From: JACPFV01 sp035526825 | Lineage (GTDB): Bacteria; Pseudomonadota; Gammaproteobacteria; Nevskiales; Nevskiaceae | Length of the DNA stretch: 64,000 nt | Direction of reading: 5' to 3' | Assembly: GCA_035526825.1 (NCBI GenBank) | Contig: DATLBT010000120.1 | Location: 29,839-93,838, forward strand | In this document: positions 1-7,680 of the stretch, in pieces | How positions within the stretch are numbered: the stretch's first letter is position 1 | Layout of the letters: the number at the start of each line of letters is the position of its first letter | Notes under the pieces: model-generated | Databases searched by the model: none | The model's input: the letters and a program-made list of their open reading frames with translations, nothing else | What the model was told of the DNA's origin: nothing | Position numbers and translations under genes: made by a program

Positions 1-1
1 C

Positions 2-304
2 GGCGCCGACTGCAACCCCTACCTTGCATATGCGGCTGCGCTGGCGTCGGGCCTCGACGGCATCGAGCGCAAGATCGAGCCCCCCGCCGCATTCGAGGGT
101 GACGTCTACGCCGCCGCCGACCTGCCTTGCGTGCCGGGCTCGCTGCGCGAGGCGACCGACGCCTTCGCCGGCAGCGGCTTCGCGCGCGAAGCTTTCGGCG
201 AGGCCGCGGTCCAGCATTACGTGCATTTCTTCCGCACCGAGCAGCAGGCCTTCGATACGGCGGTCACCGACTGGGAGCATCGCCGTTACTTCGAGCGGAT
301 CTGA
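2..304 (+). CDS. Glutamine synthetase family protein, C-terminal end (partial)
   Basis: Only the last 100 residues are present; the gene starts before the window. The visible stretch opens with GADCNPYLAYAAALASGL, which matches the conserved segment near the end of the glutamine synthetase catalytic domain, and finishes with a helical tail ending in YFERI. In this family the enzyme ligates an amine to the gamma-carboxyl of glutamate. The next gene is a gamma-glutamyl-GABA hydrolase-like protein starting right after the stop codon, so this copy is more likely a gamma-glutamylpolyamine synthetase (PuuA-like) than the GlnA of ammonia assimilation. That assignment rests on context, since the N-terminal domain cannot be seen. 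Confidence 0.85.
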   Translation, partial: GADCNPYLAYAAALASGLDGIERKIEPPAAFEGDVYAAADLPCVPGSLREATDAFAGSGFAREAFGEAAVQHYVHFFRTEQQAFDTAVTDWEHRRYFERI

Positions 305-1027
305 ATGAGCCAGCGCCCGCTGATCGGCATCACCACCTACGGCCGCGACGAGCACGGCCGTTACACGCTGCCCTCCGACTATGTGGCCGCGGTCGAACGC
401 GCCGGCGCGTTGCCGGTGCTGATCCCGCCGCTGGCAGGGCATGCCGAGCACTATCTCGCGCGGGTCGACGGCGTGGTGCTGGCGGGCGGTGGCGACATCG
501 ACCCGGCGCGCTATGGCGGCAGGGCTCACGAGTTGATCTACAACGTCGACGCCGGGCGCGATGCGCTGGAGATCGCGCTGGCGCGCGCGCTGGTCGAACG
601 CGGCGTGCCGACGCTGGCGATCTGCCGCGGCTTGCAGGTGCTCAACGTCGCCCATGGCGGCACGCTGATCGAGCACCTGCCCGCGGAAGTGGGGGATGCC
701 GTGGCGCATCGAGCACCCCCGCGCGAGCCAGTGCCGCATGCCGTCAGCATCGCGCCGGGCTCGATGCTCGCGTCCTTGACTGGCGCCACCGAGATCAGCC
801 CGTTGTCGTGGCACCACCAGGCGGTGCGCGCGGTCGCCAGGGGCTTCACCGTCGCGGCGCGTGCGCCCGATGGCGCCATCGAGGCGCTCGAGCGGCCGGG
901 CCATCCGTGGCTCATGGCCGTGCAGTGGCACCCCGAGCTGACGGCGGCGCGGGAACCTTCACAGCAAGCGCTGTTCGATGGCCTGGTCGGCGCGGTCCGC
1001 AACCCACCCACACGACCCAAAAAATAG
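305..1027 (+). CDS. Gamma-glutamyl-gamma-aminobutyrate hydrolase family protein (PuuD-like)
   Basis: This 240-residue class I glutamine amidotransferase-like hydrolase (peptidase C26 family) carries the nucleophile elbow ICRGLQ with the catalytic cysteine, and the His-Glu pair in WHPE near the C-terminus. The N-terminus has the family pattern PLIGITTYG, and VVLAGGGDIDP marks the conserved loop before the active site. PuuD releases GABA from gamma-glutamyl-GABA in the putrescine degradation pathway and is cytoplasmic. The ATG follows directly on the stop codon of the upstream glutamine synthetase-like gene, so the two are co-transcribed and probably translationally coupled. Length is normal for the family (about 250 residues). 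Confidence 0.9.
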   Translation: MSQRPLIGITTYGRDEHGRYTLPSDYVAAVERAGALPVLIPPLAGHAEHYLARVDGVVLAGGGDIDPARYGGRAHELIYNVDAGRDALEIALARALVERGVPTLAICRGLQVLNVAHGGTLIEHLPAEVGDAVAHRAPPREPVPHAVSIAPGSMLASLTGATEISPLSWHHQAVRAVARGFTVAARAPDGAIEALERPGHPWLMAVQWHPELTAAREPSQQALFDGLVGAVRNPPTRPKK

Positions 1028-1038
1028 GAGACAGGACG

Positions 1039-1803
1039 ATGCGCCTCAAGAACAAGGTGGCTCTCATCACCGGCGCCGGCAGCGGGATCGGCCGCGAATC
1101 GGTGCTGCTGTTCGTGAAGGAGGGCGCCAAGGTCGTCGCGGTCGACCTCAACGAGAAGGCCGCGCAGGACACCGCACGCGACGCGGGCGGGCAGGTCACC
1201 GTGGTGCGCGCCGACGTGTCGAAGGCGGCCGACGTCGAAAACATGGTGAAGGTCGCCGAGAAAAGCTACGGCGCGCTGCACGTGCTGTTCAACAACGCCG
1301 GCATCATGGACTCGAAGGACGACACCGCCGAGACCACCGACGAAGCCACCTGGGACATGACCATGGCGATCAACGCCAAGAGCGTGTTCCTGGGCTGCAA
1401 GCACGGCATCCCGGCCTTGCGCCGCGCTGGCGGCGGCTCGGTCATCAATACCGCATCAGTGGTGGCGCTGGTGGGCTCGGCGGCGGCGCAGGTGGCTTAT
1501 ACGGCGAGCAAGGGCGCCATCCTGTCGCTGTCGCGCGAGCTCGCCTGCATCCATGCGCGCGAGAACATCCGCGTCAATGCGCTGTGCCCCGGGCCGCTGC
1601 GCACCGAGCTGCTGATGAAGTTCCTCGACACTGACGCCAAAAAGCAACGGCGGCTGGTGCACATCCCCGTGGGCCGCTTTGGCGAATCGGCGGAAATCGC
1701 CAAGGCCGCGCTGTTCCTGGCGTCGGACGAGTCCTCGTACACCACCGGCAGCACCTTCGTGGTCGACGGCGGGCTCACCTCCGCCTATATCACGCCTGTT
1801 TGA
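1039..1803 (+). CDS. SDR family NAD(P)-dependent oxidoreductase
   Basis: This 254-residue classical short-chain dehydrogenase has the cofactor motif TGAGSGIG at residues 12-19, the NNAG motif, and the catalytic YTASK with an upstream serine in INTASVVA. The C-terminus ends in the usual VDGGLTSAYI region. An acidic residue after the second beta-strand (VVAVDLNE) suggests NAD rather than NADP preference. The ATG is chosen because AGGAG lies 9 bases upstream at 1026-1030; a longer reading from 127 would overlap the previous gene. It is 11 bases downstream of the hydrolase gene, so probably the third gene of the same operon. The substrate cannot be told from sequence; a role in the polyamine/GABA route is only suggested by position. 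Confidence 0.9.
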   Translation: MRLKNKVALITGAGSGIGRESVLLFVKEGAKVVAVDLNEKAAQDTARDAGGQVTVVRADVSKAADVENMVKVAEKSYGALHVLFNNAGIMDSKDDTAETTDEATWDMTMAINAKSVFLGCKHGIPALRRAGGGSVINTASVVALVGSAAAQVAYTASKGAILSLSRELACIHARENIRVNALCPGPLRTELLMKFLDTDAKKQRRLVHIPVGRFGESAEIAKAALFLASDESSYTTGSTFVVDGGLTSAYITPV

Positions 1804-1878
1804 TCGTCCGGTTGCGAACCATCGCCGCGTAGAGCCTGTCTATCGGCTTGGGAGTGATTGAGTCGTCAGGAGATCGAG

Positions 1879-2544
1879 ATGCAGCGTAAAATTTTCCAAA
1901 CCGGCAAGCTGGTCATGCTGGCTGCCGCCGTGGCAACCCCGATGCTGCTGGTGCCGGCCGCGCAGGCACACGAAGTGCATGCCAGCGGGCGTGCCATAGG
2001 CGTCGATGCCGTCGTCAAGTTCGGCACCCTCACCAAGACGCTGCAGCTTGCCAATACGCCGATGTCCTGTACCGGCAGCGCGCGCGAGGAGATCATCTCG
2101 ACCGTGAGCAATCCCCTGCCGCTCGGCCTGTCGGCCAAGACGGTGCGCGGCTATGCCATCGGCCGTGACGATGTGGCCGCAACCGCTGCGGGCATCGAGG
2201 AACTGCACATCAACCTTTCCAACGGCCTGCGCGTCGACGCCACTGCGCTGCAAAGCAACGCCGAGGCTCGCTGCAACGAGGCGACGTTCGCGGTCACCAC
2301 GACCGGTAGCAGCGACGTTGCCACGCTGTCGATCAACGGCCAGAGCCGGACCATTACCGGCCAGCCGAACCAGGTCATCGAGGTGCCGGGCGTTGCGCGC
2401 GTCGTCGTCAACGAGCAGATCCGCCCGTCGTCGCGCGAGATCATCGTCAACGCGCTCCACATCAAGCTGTTCGATGCGGAAACCCCGGTCAACGGCGACA
2501 TCGTGCTGGCGAACTCCCGCTCCAAGATCACCTGCGCCCGATAG
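1879..2544 (+). CDS. Exported choice-of-anchor P-like protein
   Basis: The 221-residue product begins with a clear Sec signal peptide (basic MQRK, hydrophobic core, cleavage after AQA near residue 31). The mature part resembles the choice-of-anchor P family: an ASGRAIGVDAVVKFG start, a central cysteine-containing segment, the EVPGVARVVVNEQ motif, an IVNALHIKLFD strand and a final cysteine near the end. Cysteines at about residues 60, 131 and 219 could form a disulfide. The ATG is preferred over a TTG at 1858 because AGGAG lies at 1868-1872. Such proteins are secreted or surface associated and their function is unknown. It stands alone and is followed by a strong terminator. Confidence 0.75.
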   Translation: MQRKIFQTGKLVMLAAAVATPMLLVPAAQAHEVHASGRAIGVDAVVKFGTLTKTLQLANTPMSCTGSAREEIISTVSNPLPLGLSAKTVRGYAIGRDDVAATAAGIEELHINLSNGLRVDATALQSNAEARCNEATFAVTTTGSSDVATLSINGQSRTITGQPNQVIEVPGVARVVVNEQIRPSSREIIVNALHIKLFDAETPVNGDIVLANSRSKITCAR

Positions 2545-2560
2545 CGGTTACTGCGAACAG

Positions 2561-2593
2561 CGGGCCGGGGCAATAGCCCCGGCCCGTTTTCTT
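2561..2593 (+). terminator. Rho-independent terminator
   Basis: A 10-bp perfect GC stem (CGGGCCGGGG / CCCCGGCCCG) with a six-base CAATAG loop is followed by TTTTCTTTT. It lies 16 bases after the stop of the exported choice-of-anchor P-like gene and should end its transcript. Confidence 0.9.
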
Positions 2594-2732
2594 TTGGGAG
2601 GGCCTAGAAAGTCTCCAAAAAGTCCCTTCCGACCAAGGTCTCAGTGCACAAAGCCCCCAAAGTATGTTTTCTTTGATGCACGCCGGGCGCATGCCCGGCA
2701 ATCTGGATCCACACCAACAAGGGCCAAAGCAG

Positions 2733-2993
2733 ATGATCAACAGCAAGGACGACCTGGAGCGGCGACTGGACCTGGCAGCGGATCTCGCGCTGCGGACCCG
2801 CGAACGCATCGAGACCGCGGTGAACGCGGGCGAAGTCCCTTCCTGGATCATCGACGCCTGCAACGTGCTCGAGCGTGCCTCCCTGCAGTACGGCGAACTC
2901 GCCGAGCAGCTCAAGCCGGCGTCCGGGATGGGCCCGCTGGAAGGCGAGATGCCCGAGCCCGCAGTCATGCTGCACTCGCTGACCGTCCACTAG
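2733..2993 (+). CDS. Small hypothetical protein, helical
   Basis: An 86-residue soluble protein of unknown function beginning MINSKDDLERRLDLAADLALRT. It is rich in charged helical segments, has no signal peptide or membrane segment, and ends MLHSLTVH. The start at 2733 is chosen because AAGGG at 2719-2723 could act as a ribosome binding site; an in-frame ATG at 2664 would add 23 unconserved-looking residues and has no visible site. It sits between two rho-independent terminators, so it is its own transcription unit. I do not recognise a family. Confidence 0.6.
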   Translation: MINSKDDLERRLDLAADLALRTRERIETAVNAGEVPSWIIDACNVLERASLQYGELAEQLKPASGMGPLEGEMPEPAVMLHSLTVH

Positions 2994-3010
2994 ACAGCAA
3001 TCCCGGGGTA

Positions 3011-3050
3011 GGGCCGTCACCGGCGCGTCCGGTGACGGCCCTTGTCTTTT
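3011..3050 (+). terminator. Rho-independent terminator
   Basis: A 13-bp perfect stem (GGGCCGTCACCGG / CCGGTGACGGCCC) with a five-base loop is followed by a T-rich tract (TTGTCTTTT). It follows the small hypothetical gene ending at 2993. Confidence 0.9.
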
Positions 3051-3211
3051 GGGGTGCGCAAAAATGCGAATCCCCGGCGTCATGCAAATCCGACCTCTGG
3101 TGCCGATTGCAAGAAGCGCCCCGGCTAGAACCTCGCCGGCCCATCCCGCGTCCAAAACCCACGACACGCGCCGCACCGCGCGCGCGCACCTTTTACTCTT
3201 GGAGATTTGTC

Positions 3212-3694
3212 ATGGCACGCATCGAGAAGGACATCGAGGTCAACGCCCCGCTTCGCAGCGTCTACGACCAGTGGACCCAGTTCGAGGAGTTTCCGCGCTT
3301 CATGGACGGCGTGCGCGAGGTGCGGCAGCTCGACGACACGCACTTGCACTGGTGCGCGAAAGTCGCCGGCAAGGAACTGGAGTGGGACGCCGAAATTCTC
3401 GAGCAGGTGCCGGACCAGCGCATCGCGTGGCGCAGCATCACCGGCAAGCTCAACGCCGGCACGGTTGAATTCCAGTCGGTGGACGCCGAGCGCACCAAGG
3501 TCTGCCTGACCATGGAATACGACCCGGAAGGGCCGATCGAAAACGTCGGCGACGCACTCGGCGTGACCGCGCGCCGGGTCGGCAAGGACCTGGAAAATTT
3601 CAAGGACTTCATCGAGCAGCACGCCGGCGCCACCGGCCAATGGCGCGGCGAAGTCCACGGCGGGCGCACGACGACGCCGGACCGCAACCACTGA
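3212..3694 (+). CDS. SRPBCC family protein (polyketide cyclase/dehydrase-like)
   Basis: The 160-residue product matches the SRPBCC (START/Bet v1-like) fold seen in small bacterial cyclase_2 proteins: IEVNAPLRSVYDQWTQFEEFPRFMDGV at the N-terminus, then ITGKLNAGTVEFQSVD strands, and a C-terminal helix LENFKDFIEQH. The fold forms a hydrophobic ligand cavity; the ligand is unknown. ATG at 3212 has GGAG at 3201-3204. The C-terminal 15 residues are polar and probably disordered. It is flanked by an upstream terminator and appears monocistronic. Confidence 0.85.
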   Translation: MARIEKDIEVNAPLRSVYDQWTQFEEFPRFMDGVREVRQLDDTHLHWCAKVAGKELEWDAEILEQVPDQRIAWRSITGKLNAGTVEFQSVDAERTKVCLTMEYDPEGPIENVGDALGVTARRVGKDLENFKDFIEQHAGATGQWRGEVHGGRTTTPDRNH

Positions 3695-3828
3695 TCGCTG
3701 GTCGGTAATAATTGCAAAGCACGCCCCCCAAGGCCCGGGGGGCGGGATCCCCTTCGACGAAAGAGTTGCGGCGCGCCGCCGCCGGGTGCTTGATGATGGC
3801 CGGGTCGGGGGACGTATTGGGGGATCGG

Positions 3829-4113
3829 ATGGAATTGCTGCCGCCGTCGCGGGACGGCCTTTTGCGCAACGCGCGTTTGCTGCTGGAGGAATGGCGCGCC
3901 GCCGCATGGCTGCCGCGCTATTTCATGCTGAGCCAGGCGCTGTCCGGCGCGTTGCTCGCGTTGTGCTCGCTCGGCAGCCTCGCGGCCGGGCTTGCCGGCC
4001 GCGTCGAGTTGTATTTGGGACTGCTCGCCGCCGGGGCGCTGTGCCTGGTGCACACGATCGCAACCTTCGGTGTCCTCAAGCGCCGCTTCAAAGTGCGCTA
4101 CGAGATCTTCTAG
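3829..4113 (+). CDS. Small inner-membrane protein, two transmembrane segments
   Basis: A 94-residue protein with a cytoplasmic-looking helical N-terminus (residues 1-30) and two hydrophobic segments at about 33-55 and 60-82, ending in a basic tail KRRFKVRYEIF. The start at 3829 is favoured by a GGGGGAT tract just upstream; in-frame ATGs at 3793 and 3712 would give longer forms. I do not recognise the family; it is the size of small phage-holin-like or DUF-type membrane proteins. Its stop codon overlaps the stop of the convergent TrpB-like gene by four bases. Confidence 0.55.
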   Translation: MELLPPSRDGLLRNARLLLEEWRAAAWLPRYFMLSQALSGALLALCSLGSLAAGLAGRVELYLGLLAAGALCLVHTIATFGVLKRRFKVRYEIF

Positions 4114-5495
4114 GCCACCAGCACCACGTAGTCTCGCGGCTCGCGGTCGCGCGGGGCCAGTCGAAGCGCCAGCGCCACTGCGCGCGCATCCTCGAGGCTC
4201 ACCTTGAGGCTCTCGACACGCTCGACATGGCCGCGGGCGGCAGTGGCCTGCGCGTCGGGTACGGCAACGTATTCGGTGCGGCCAAGCCCGCGCAACCAGG
4301 CGTGCTCGCGGATGCCGCCGTTGTACGCGCCCAGTCGCGTGCTGGGGCGCCACGAGGCGATGCCCCCGGGGGCGGGCTCCGCGTAGGTCAGCTCGATGTC
4401 CTTGCGCGCCAGCTGCGGCAACATGAAGCCGATCGAATCCGCTTCGCTGTCGACCGCGGCCACCATCGTGCGCGAGCGACCGTCGGCGACCGCGCGCATC
4501 TGCAGCTCGGTTTCGCGGCCCAGCACGGACTGGAAGTTGGCGACCATCGCCGGGTACGGACTGGGACCGGTGCCGAGGCTCAGCGCCAGATGCGCATGGC
4601 CCATCGACTTCTGCCACAGCCGCACGGCGGCTGGGCGAGGGTCTGTGCCGATGCCCTCGGTCGTCGCCTCGATGCGCGCGCCGAACCCGCGCAGCCGGTC
4701 GATCAGGTCGGGCTTGCCAACGAGGTCGCCCGGACGCACCACGATCACGCACTTGAGCGAGAAGGTCGGCGCGACTTCGGCCAGCGCCAGCGCATGCGCA
4801 TCGACGTCGTTGGCGCCGATCACCGTGAGTCGTCCCAGCATCGCCGCGATGCAACACTGCGCGGCCGCGTTTTCCATCTCCGGCGAGACGCTGCGCAGGT
4901 CCTCGCGCTTGAGGAAGATGCGGACGTGGACATTGCCGGACAACCGGGTGAGCTGCTCCGCTAGCTGCAGCGGTGTCGGCCGCCGCAGCATCGGCGCGAT
5001 GCGTCGCGCGAATTCCTCGGCGAACCCGGGGCGCGCCTGCAGCGCCGCGTAGGCCCTGGCCAGCGCGCCGAGTTCGCGGCGTGCCAGGCGGTTCGCCATG
5101 TCCGCGAAACGGCGGTCGCGGCGCCGATCGGGGGGCGTGACCGGCAGGCCGGGCGTTGCGCTGGGCGCAGCCAGCGGGCTGCTGCTCGCCGTCGCGGTTG
5201 GCAGCGTGATGCCTTCGGGTACCGGCTCGCCGGGCGCAAGCTCATTCCACATCGAGCGGACCAAGCCCCAGTCGAGCTGGCGGGCGACCCGTGGGTGGCG
5301 CCAGCCCCGCACCAGCGCGTCGGCGAACTGCCGCTTCAAGCCGAGCGTCTTCTGCACCTCGAAACGCATCATCCAGAGGTCGGCGCGCTCAGGCTCGGCG
5401 GCGAGCGAGCGCGTGACCAGCTCGAGGATCTCGGTCGACGGGCCCGGCCCATCGATCGTGAGGGAGGGCTCGTCGTGGTTGGGCTTCTTGGTCAT
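4110..5495 (-). CDS. TrpB-like protein lacking the cofactor lysine, with N-terminal helical extension
   Basis: The 461-residue product has an N-terminal helical region (about 20-90), a Ser/Pro/Ala linker (about 95-122), and from about residue 130 a domain recognisably derived from the tryptophan synthase beta subunit. RRPTPLQLAEQLTRL, IFLKREDL (193-200), GPSPYPAMVANFQSVLGRE (310-328) and SIGFMLP align with TrpB landmarks. In TrpB, KREDL is followed by NHTGAHK, where the lysine binds PLP; here it reads RSVSPEM, with methionine 207 at the lysine position. The GGGSN phosphate loop has become DSEADSIG (349-356), and the GAGQHG region is not preserved. I infer it does not do PLP chemistry. It lies 33 bases after an MMPL exporter gene on the same strand. 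Confidence 0.8.
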   Translation of the reverse strand: MTKKPNHDEPSLTIDGPGPSTEILELVTRSLAAEPERADLWMMRFEVQKTLGLKRQFADALVRGWRHPRVARQLDWGLVRSMWNELAPGEPVPEGITLPTATASSSPLAAPSATPGLPVTPPDRRRDRRFADMANRLARRELGALARAYAALQARPGFAEEFARRIAPMLRRPTPLQLAEQLTRLSGNVHVRIFLKREDLRSVSPEMENAAAQCCIAAMLGRLTVIGANDVDAHALALAEVAPTFSLKCVIVVRPGDLVGKPDLIDRLRGFGARIEATTEGIGTDPRPAAVRLWQKSMGHAHLALSLGTGPSPYPAMVANFQSVLGRETELQMRAVADGRSRTMVAAVDSEADSIGFMLPQLARKDIELTYAEPAPGGIASWRPSTRLGAYNGGIREHAWLRGLGRTEYVAVPDAQATAARGHVERVESLKVSLEDARAVALALRLAPRDREPRDYVVLVA

Positions 5496-5528
5496 TGCGC
5501 GGCACCCCGGACCGCGCGCCAGATTAAC

Positions 5529-7649
5529 TCAGCGTCGGCGGCTCCGCGCAGGGTGGTCGATCCATTGCAGCACGCCTGGCAATACCCACAAGGCCATGGC
5601 ACCGGCCGTGGCAGCGCCGAGGATCACCGACAGGCCGAAACGCTGGGTCGGCGGAAAGCTCGACGCGGCGAAAATCGCGAAACCCGCCAGCACCACCAGC
5701 GAGAACGCGATGATGCCGCCGGCTTGCGATTGCTGGGCGCGCGCCAGCGCCTGCAGGCCGGGCCGGGCGGCGCGCTCGCGGCGCCAGGCTGCGCCGAAGT
5801 GGATCATCGAATCGACCGCGACGCCGATGGCGACGTTGACGCCGGGAGTGGCGATGATGTCGAGCGGAATGCGGCCGTAACCGAAGATCCCGAGCGCCAC
5901 GGCGGGCACGGTCGCGGTGCACAGCAGCATCAGCAGGGCTGCGGACAGCGAGCGCGTGACCACCCACGCGATCGCGAATACCGACAGCAGCAGGCCGACG
6001 AGGCCTTCGTAAAGGCTGTGGGTCACGAGATCGGCGAGTCGCCCCTGCAGCGCATAGGTGCCGCCGACGCCGCTGACGCGAAAGCCATGGTTCTCGGCGA
6101 TGACGCGCAGCCGCGCGATGACGTGCGTGCGGCGCTCTTCACGTCCGGCTTCCTGCATGCGCAGCAGGTACAACGCCTCGAGGCGGTCGTCGGTGACGAA
6201 CGACCGCGCGACGCGGTCGAACCGCGGCCGGGAGAGCAGGTCGAGCAGCCAGTTCCACGACAGCAGCGAGGCGAGCGGCGAGCGGGCGGCTTCCGCCATA
6301 AGCACCGGCAGCGACAGCACCGTGCCCACGGCACGGTCTTCCTGCCAGTCGCGCTGCAGCGCCCACATGCGCTTGTACGACTCCTCGGTGTCGAGCCGGG
6401 CGCCGTCCAGGCGGCGCACCGAGAGCGACAAGGGATTGCTGCCGCCGTGCGGGTCGATCGCGGCAAGGCTCTCGTGCACGGCCGAGCCCTTCTCGAAGTA
6501 GGCGAGCAGGGAAGGATCGCTGTTGAGGCGCACCGCGCCCGTGCCCAGCGCCAGCGCCACGGCGAGCACCAGCGCCGCCGCCCACGCCGGCGGCACCCGC
6601 ACCAGCTTGAGCCCGCCCGGCTCGGCGGCCTGGCGCAGCGGCGGCGGCCTGGCCCACAGCAGGAACGGCGGGAACATGAGATACGCCGCGAACATCGCCG
6701 CGAGGGTCGCGAGCAGGCCGCCCTGGCCGAGTTCGCGCAGCGGCTGGGCCTCGACGAACATCAGCGAGGCGAAGCCGAGCAGCGCCGTGACCATGCACCA
6801 GCCCGAGGCGGTCAGCGTGTGCCCCAGCGCCTTGCGCACCGTTGCCACCGCATTCGCCCCGGCGGGTTCGGCGCGTCGCAGCTGGCGCCAGTTGTTGGTC
6901 AGGAAGACGATGTGCGACTGCGTCAGCACAAACGCGATGGTGATGAGGTTGGCCGTGAGCAGGCCGATGCGCCCACCCATCAGTTGTTGCACCACCAGCG
7001 CGCCGCAGGCCGCCACCGCGCAGGCGGCGAGGCTGCCGAGCAGCACCGCAAAACTGCGGAACAGCGCGAGGATCAGCGCGCTGAACACCACCACCGCGGC
7101 GATGCTGAAGCTCTTGAAGTCGTCCTTGAGGTTGCGCGCGATCTCGTCGACCACGTAAGGCACGCCGGCGAGAGTCAGGCGGAAGCCGGGCGCCTCGGAC
7201 GCGCGCATCACGCGCGTCACCGACTCGATCAGCGCGCGCGAATCGCTGTCATCGACCACCAGCACGAGGTTGCTCGCGGGCAGGTTGTCGAGCAGCAGCA
7301 GGCGGCGCCACAACGGGCTCGCCTTGGCATCCTTGACGTCGTCGGGCCCCTTGGCCAGCGACGTCACGCCGTCGACGCGTTCGAGCCGCTCGAGTTTTTC
7401 CGTCAGCCCCTTGATGCGACGGATGTAATCGGCGGAGTCGATGTCGTCGCCGTGCGCGGTGACCACCAGCAGCTGGCGGCTCGAAAAGCGCCGGCCCAGC
7501 GCCGCCGACTCGCGGAAGACCTTGCTGTCATTGGCGAAGAAGAAGCGCTCGTCGACGCGCGGCTTGAGGTCGACCCACAGCGTCACCAGCGCGGCAAGCG
7601 CGCCGGCGACGGCAAGGCTCAGCAGGGGCAGCCAGCGGAGCAGGCGCAC
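5529..7649 (-). CDS. MMPL/RND superfamily exporter
   Basis: The 706-residue inner-membrane protein has the duplicated layout of the MMPL/RND-exporter family. There is a first transmembrane helix at about 5-25, a large periplasmic loop, a five-helix bundle (about 180-340), then a second helix, a second periplasmic loop and a second bundle to about 695. Family hallmarks are VVFSALILALFRS, LLTANLITIAFVLTQSHIVFLTNNW and VNVAIGVAVDSMIHFGAAW. Such proteins move lipids or other hydrophobic molecules using the proton gradient. The start codon is GTG. The gene is 31 bases downstream of an AlgG-like gene and 33 bases upstream of the TrpB-like gene on the same strand, so the three may form one transcript. 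The substrate is unknown. Confidence 0.85.
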   Translation of the reverse strand: MRLLRWLPLLSLAVAGALAALVTLWVDLKPRVDERFFFANDSKVFRESAALGRRFSSRQLLVVTAHGDDIDSADYIRRIKGLTEKLERLERVDGVTSLAKGPDDVKDAKASPLWRRLLLLDNLPASNLVLVVDDSDSRALIESVTRVMRASEAPGFRLTLAGVPYVVDEIARNLKDDFKSFSIAAVVVFSALILALFRSFAVLLGSLAACAVAACGALVVQQLMGGRIGLLTANLITIAFVLTQSHIVFLTNNWRQLRRAEPAGANAVATVRKALGHTLTASGWCMVTALLGFASLMFVEAQPLRELGQGGLLATLAAMFAAYLMFPPFLLWARPPPLRQAAEPGGLKLVRVPPAWAAALVLAVALALGTGAVRLNSDPSLLAYFEKGSAVHESLAAIDPHGGSNPLSLSVRRLDGARLDTEESYKRMWALQRDWQEDRAVGTVLSLPVLMAEAARSPLASLLSWNWLLDLLSRPRFDRVARSFVTDDRLEALYLLRMQEAGREERRTHVIARLRVIAENHGFRVSGVGGTYALQGRLADLVTHSLYEGLVGLLLSVFAIAWVVTRSLSAALLMLLCTATVPAVALGIFGYGRIPLDIIATPGVNVAIGVAVDSMIHFGAAWRRERAARPGLQALARAQQSQAGGIIAFSLVVLAGFAIFAASSFPPTQRFGLSVILGAATAGAMALWVLPGVLQWIDHPARSRRR

Positions 7650-7680
7650 GCGGGTCCCCCGGCTGCGCGGCCGCGCCGCG

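Noticed and set aside
127..1038. Long in-frame upstream extension of the SDR gene
   Set aside because: It overlaps the hydrolase gene in another frame and has no relation to the SDR family; ATG 1039 has the ribosome site.
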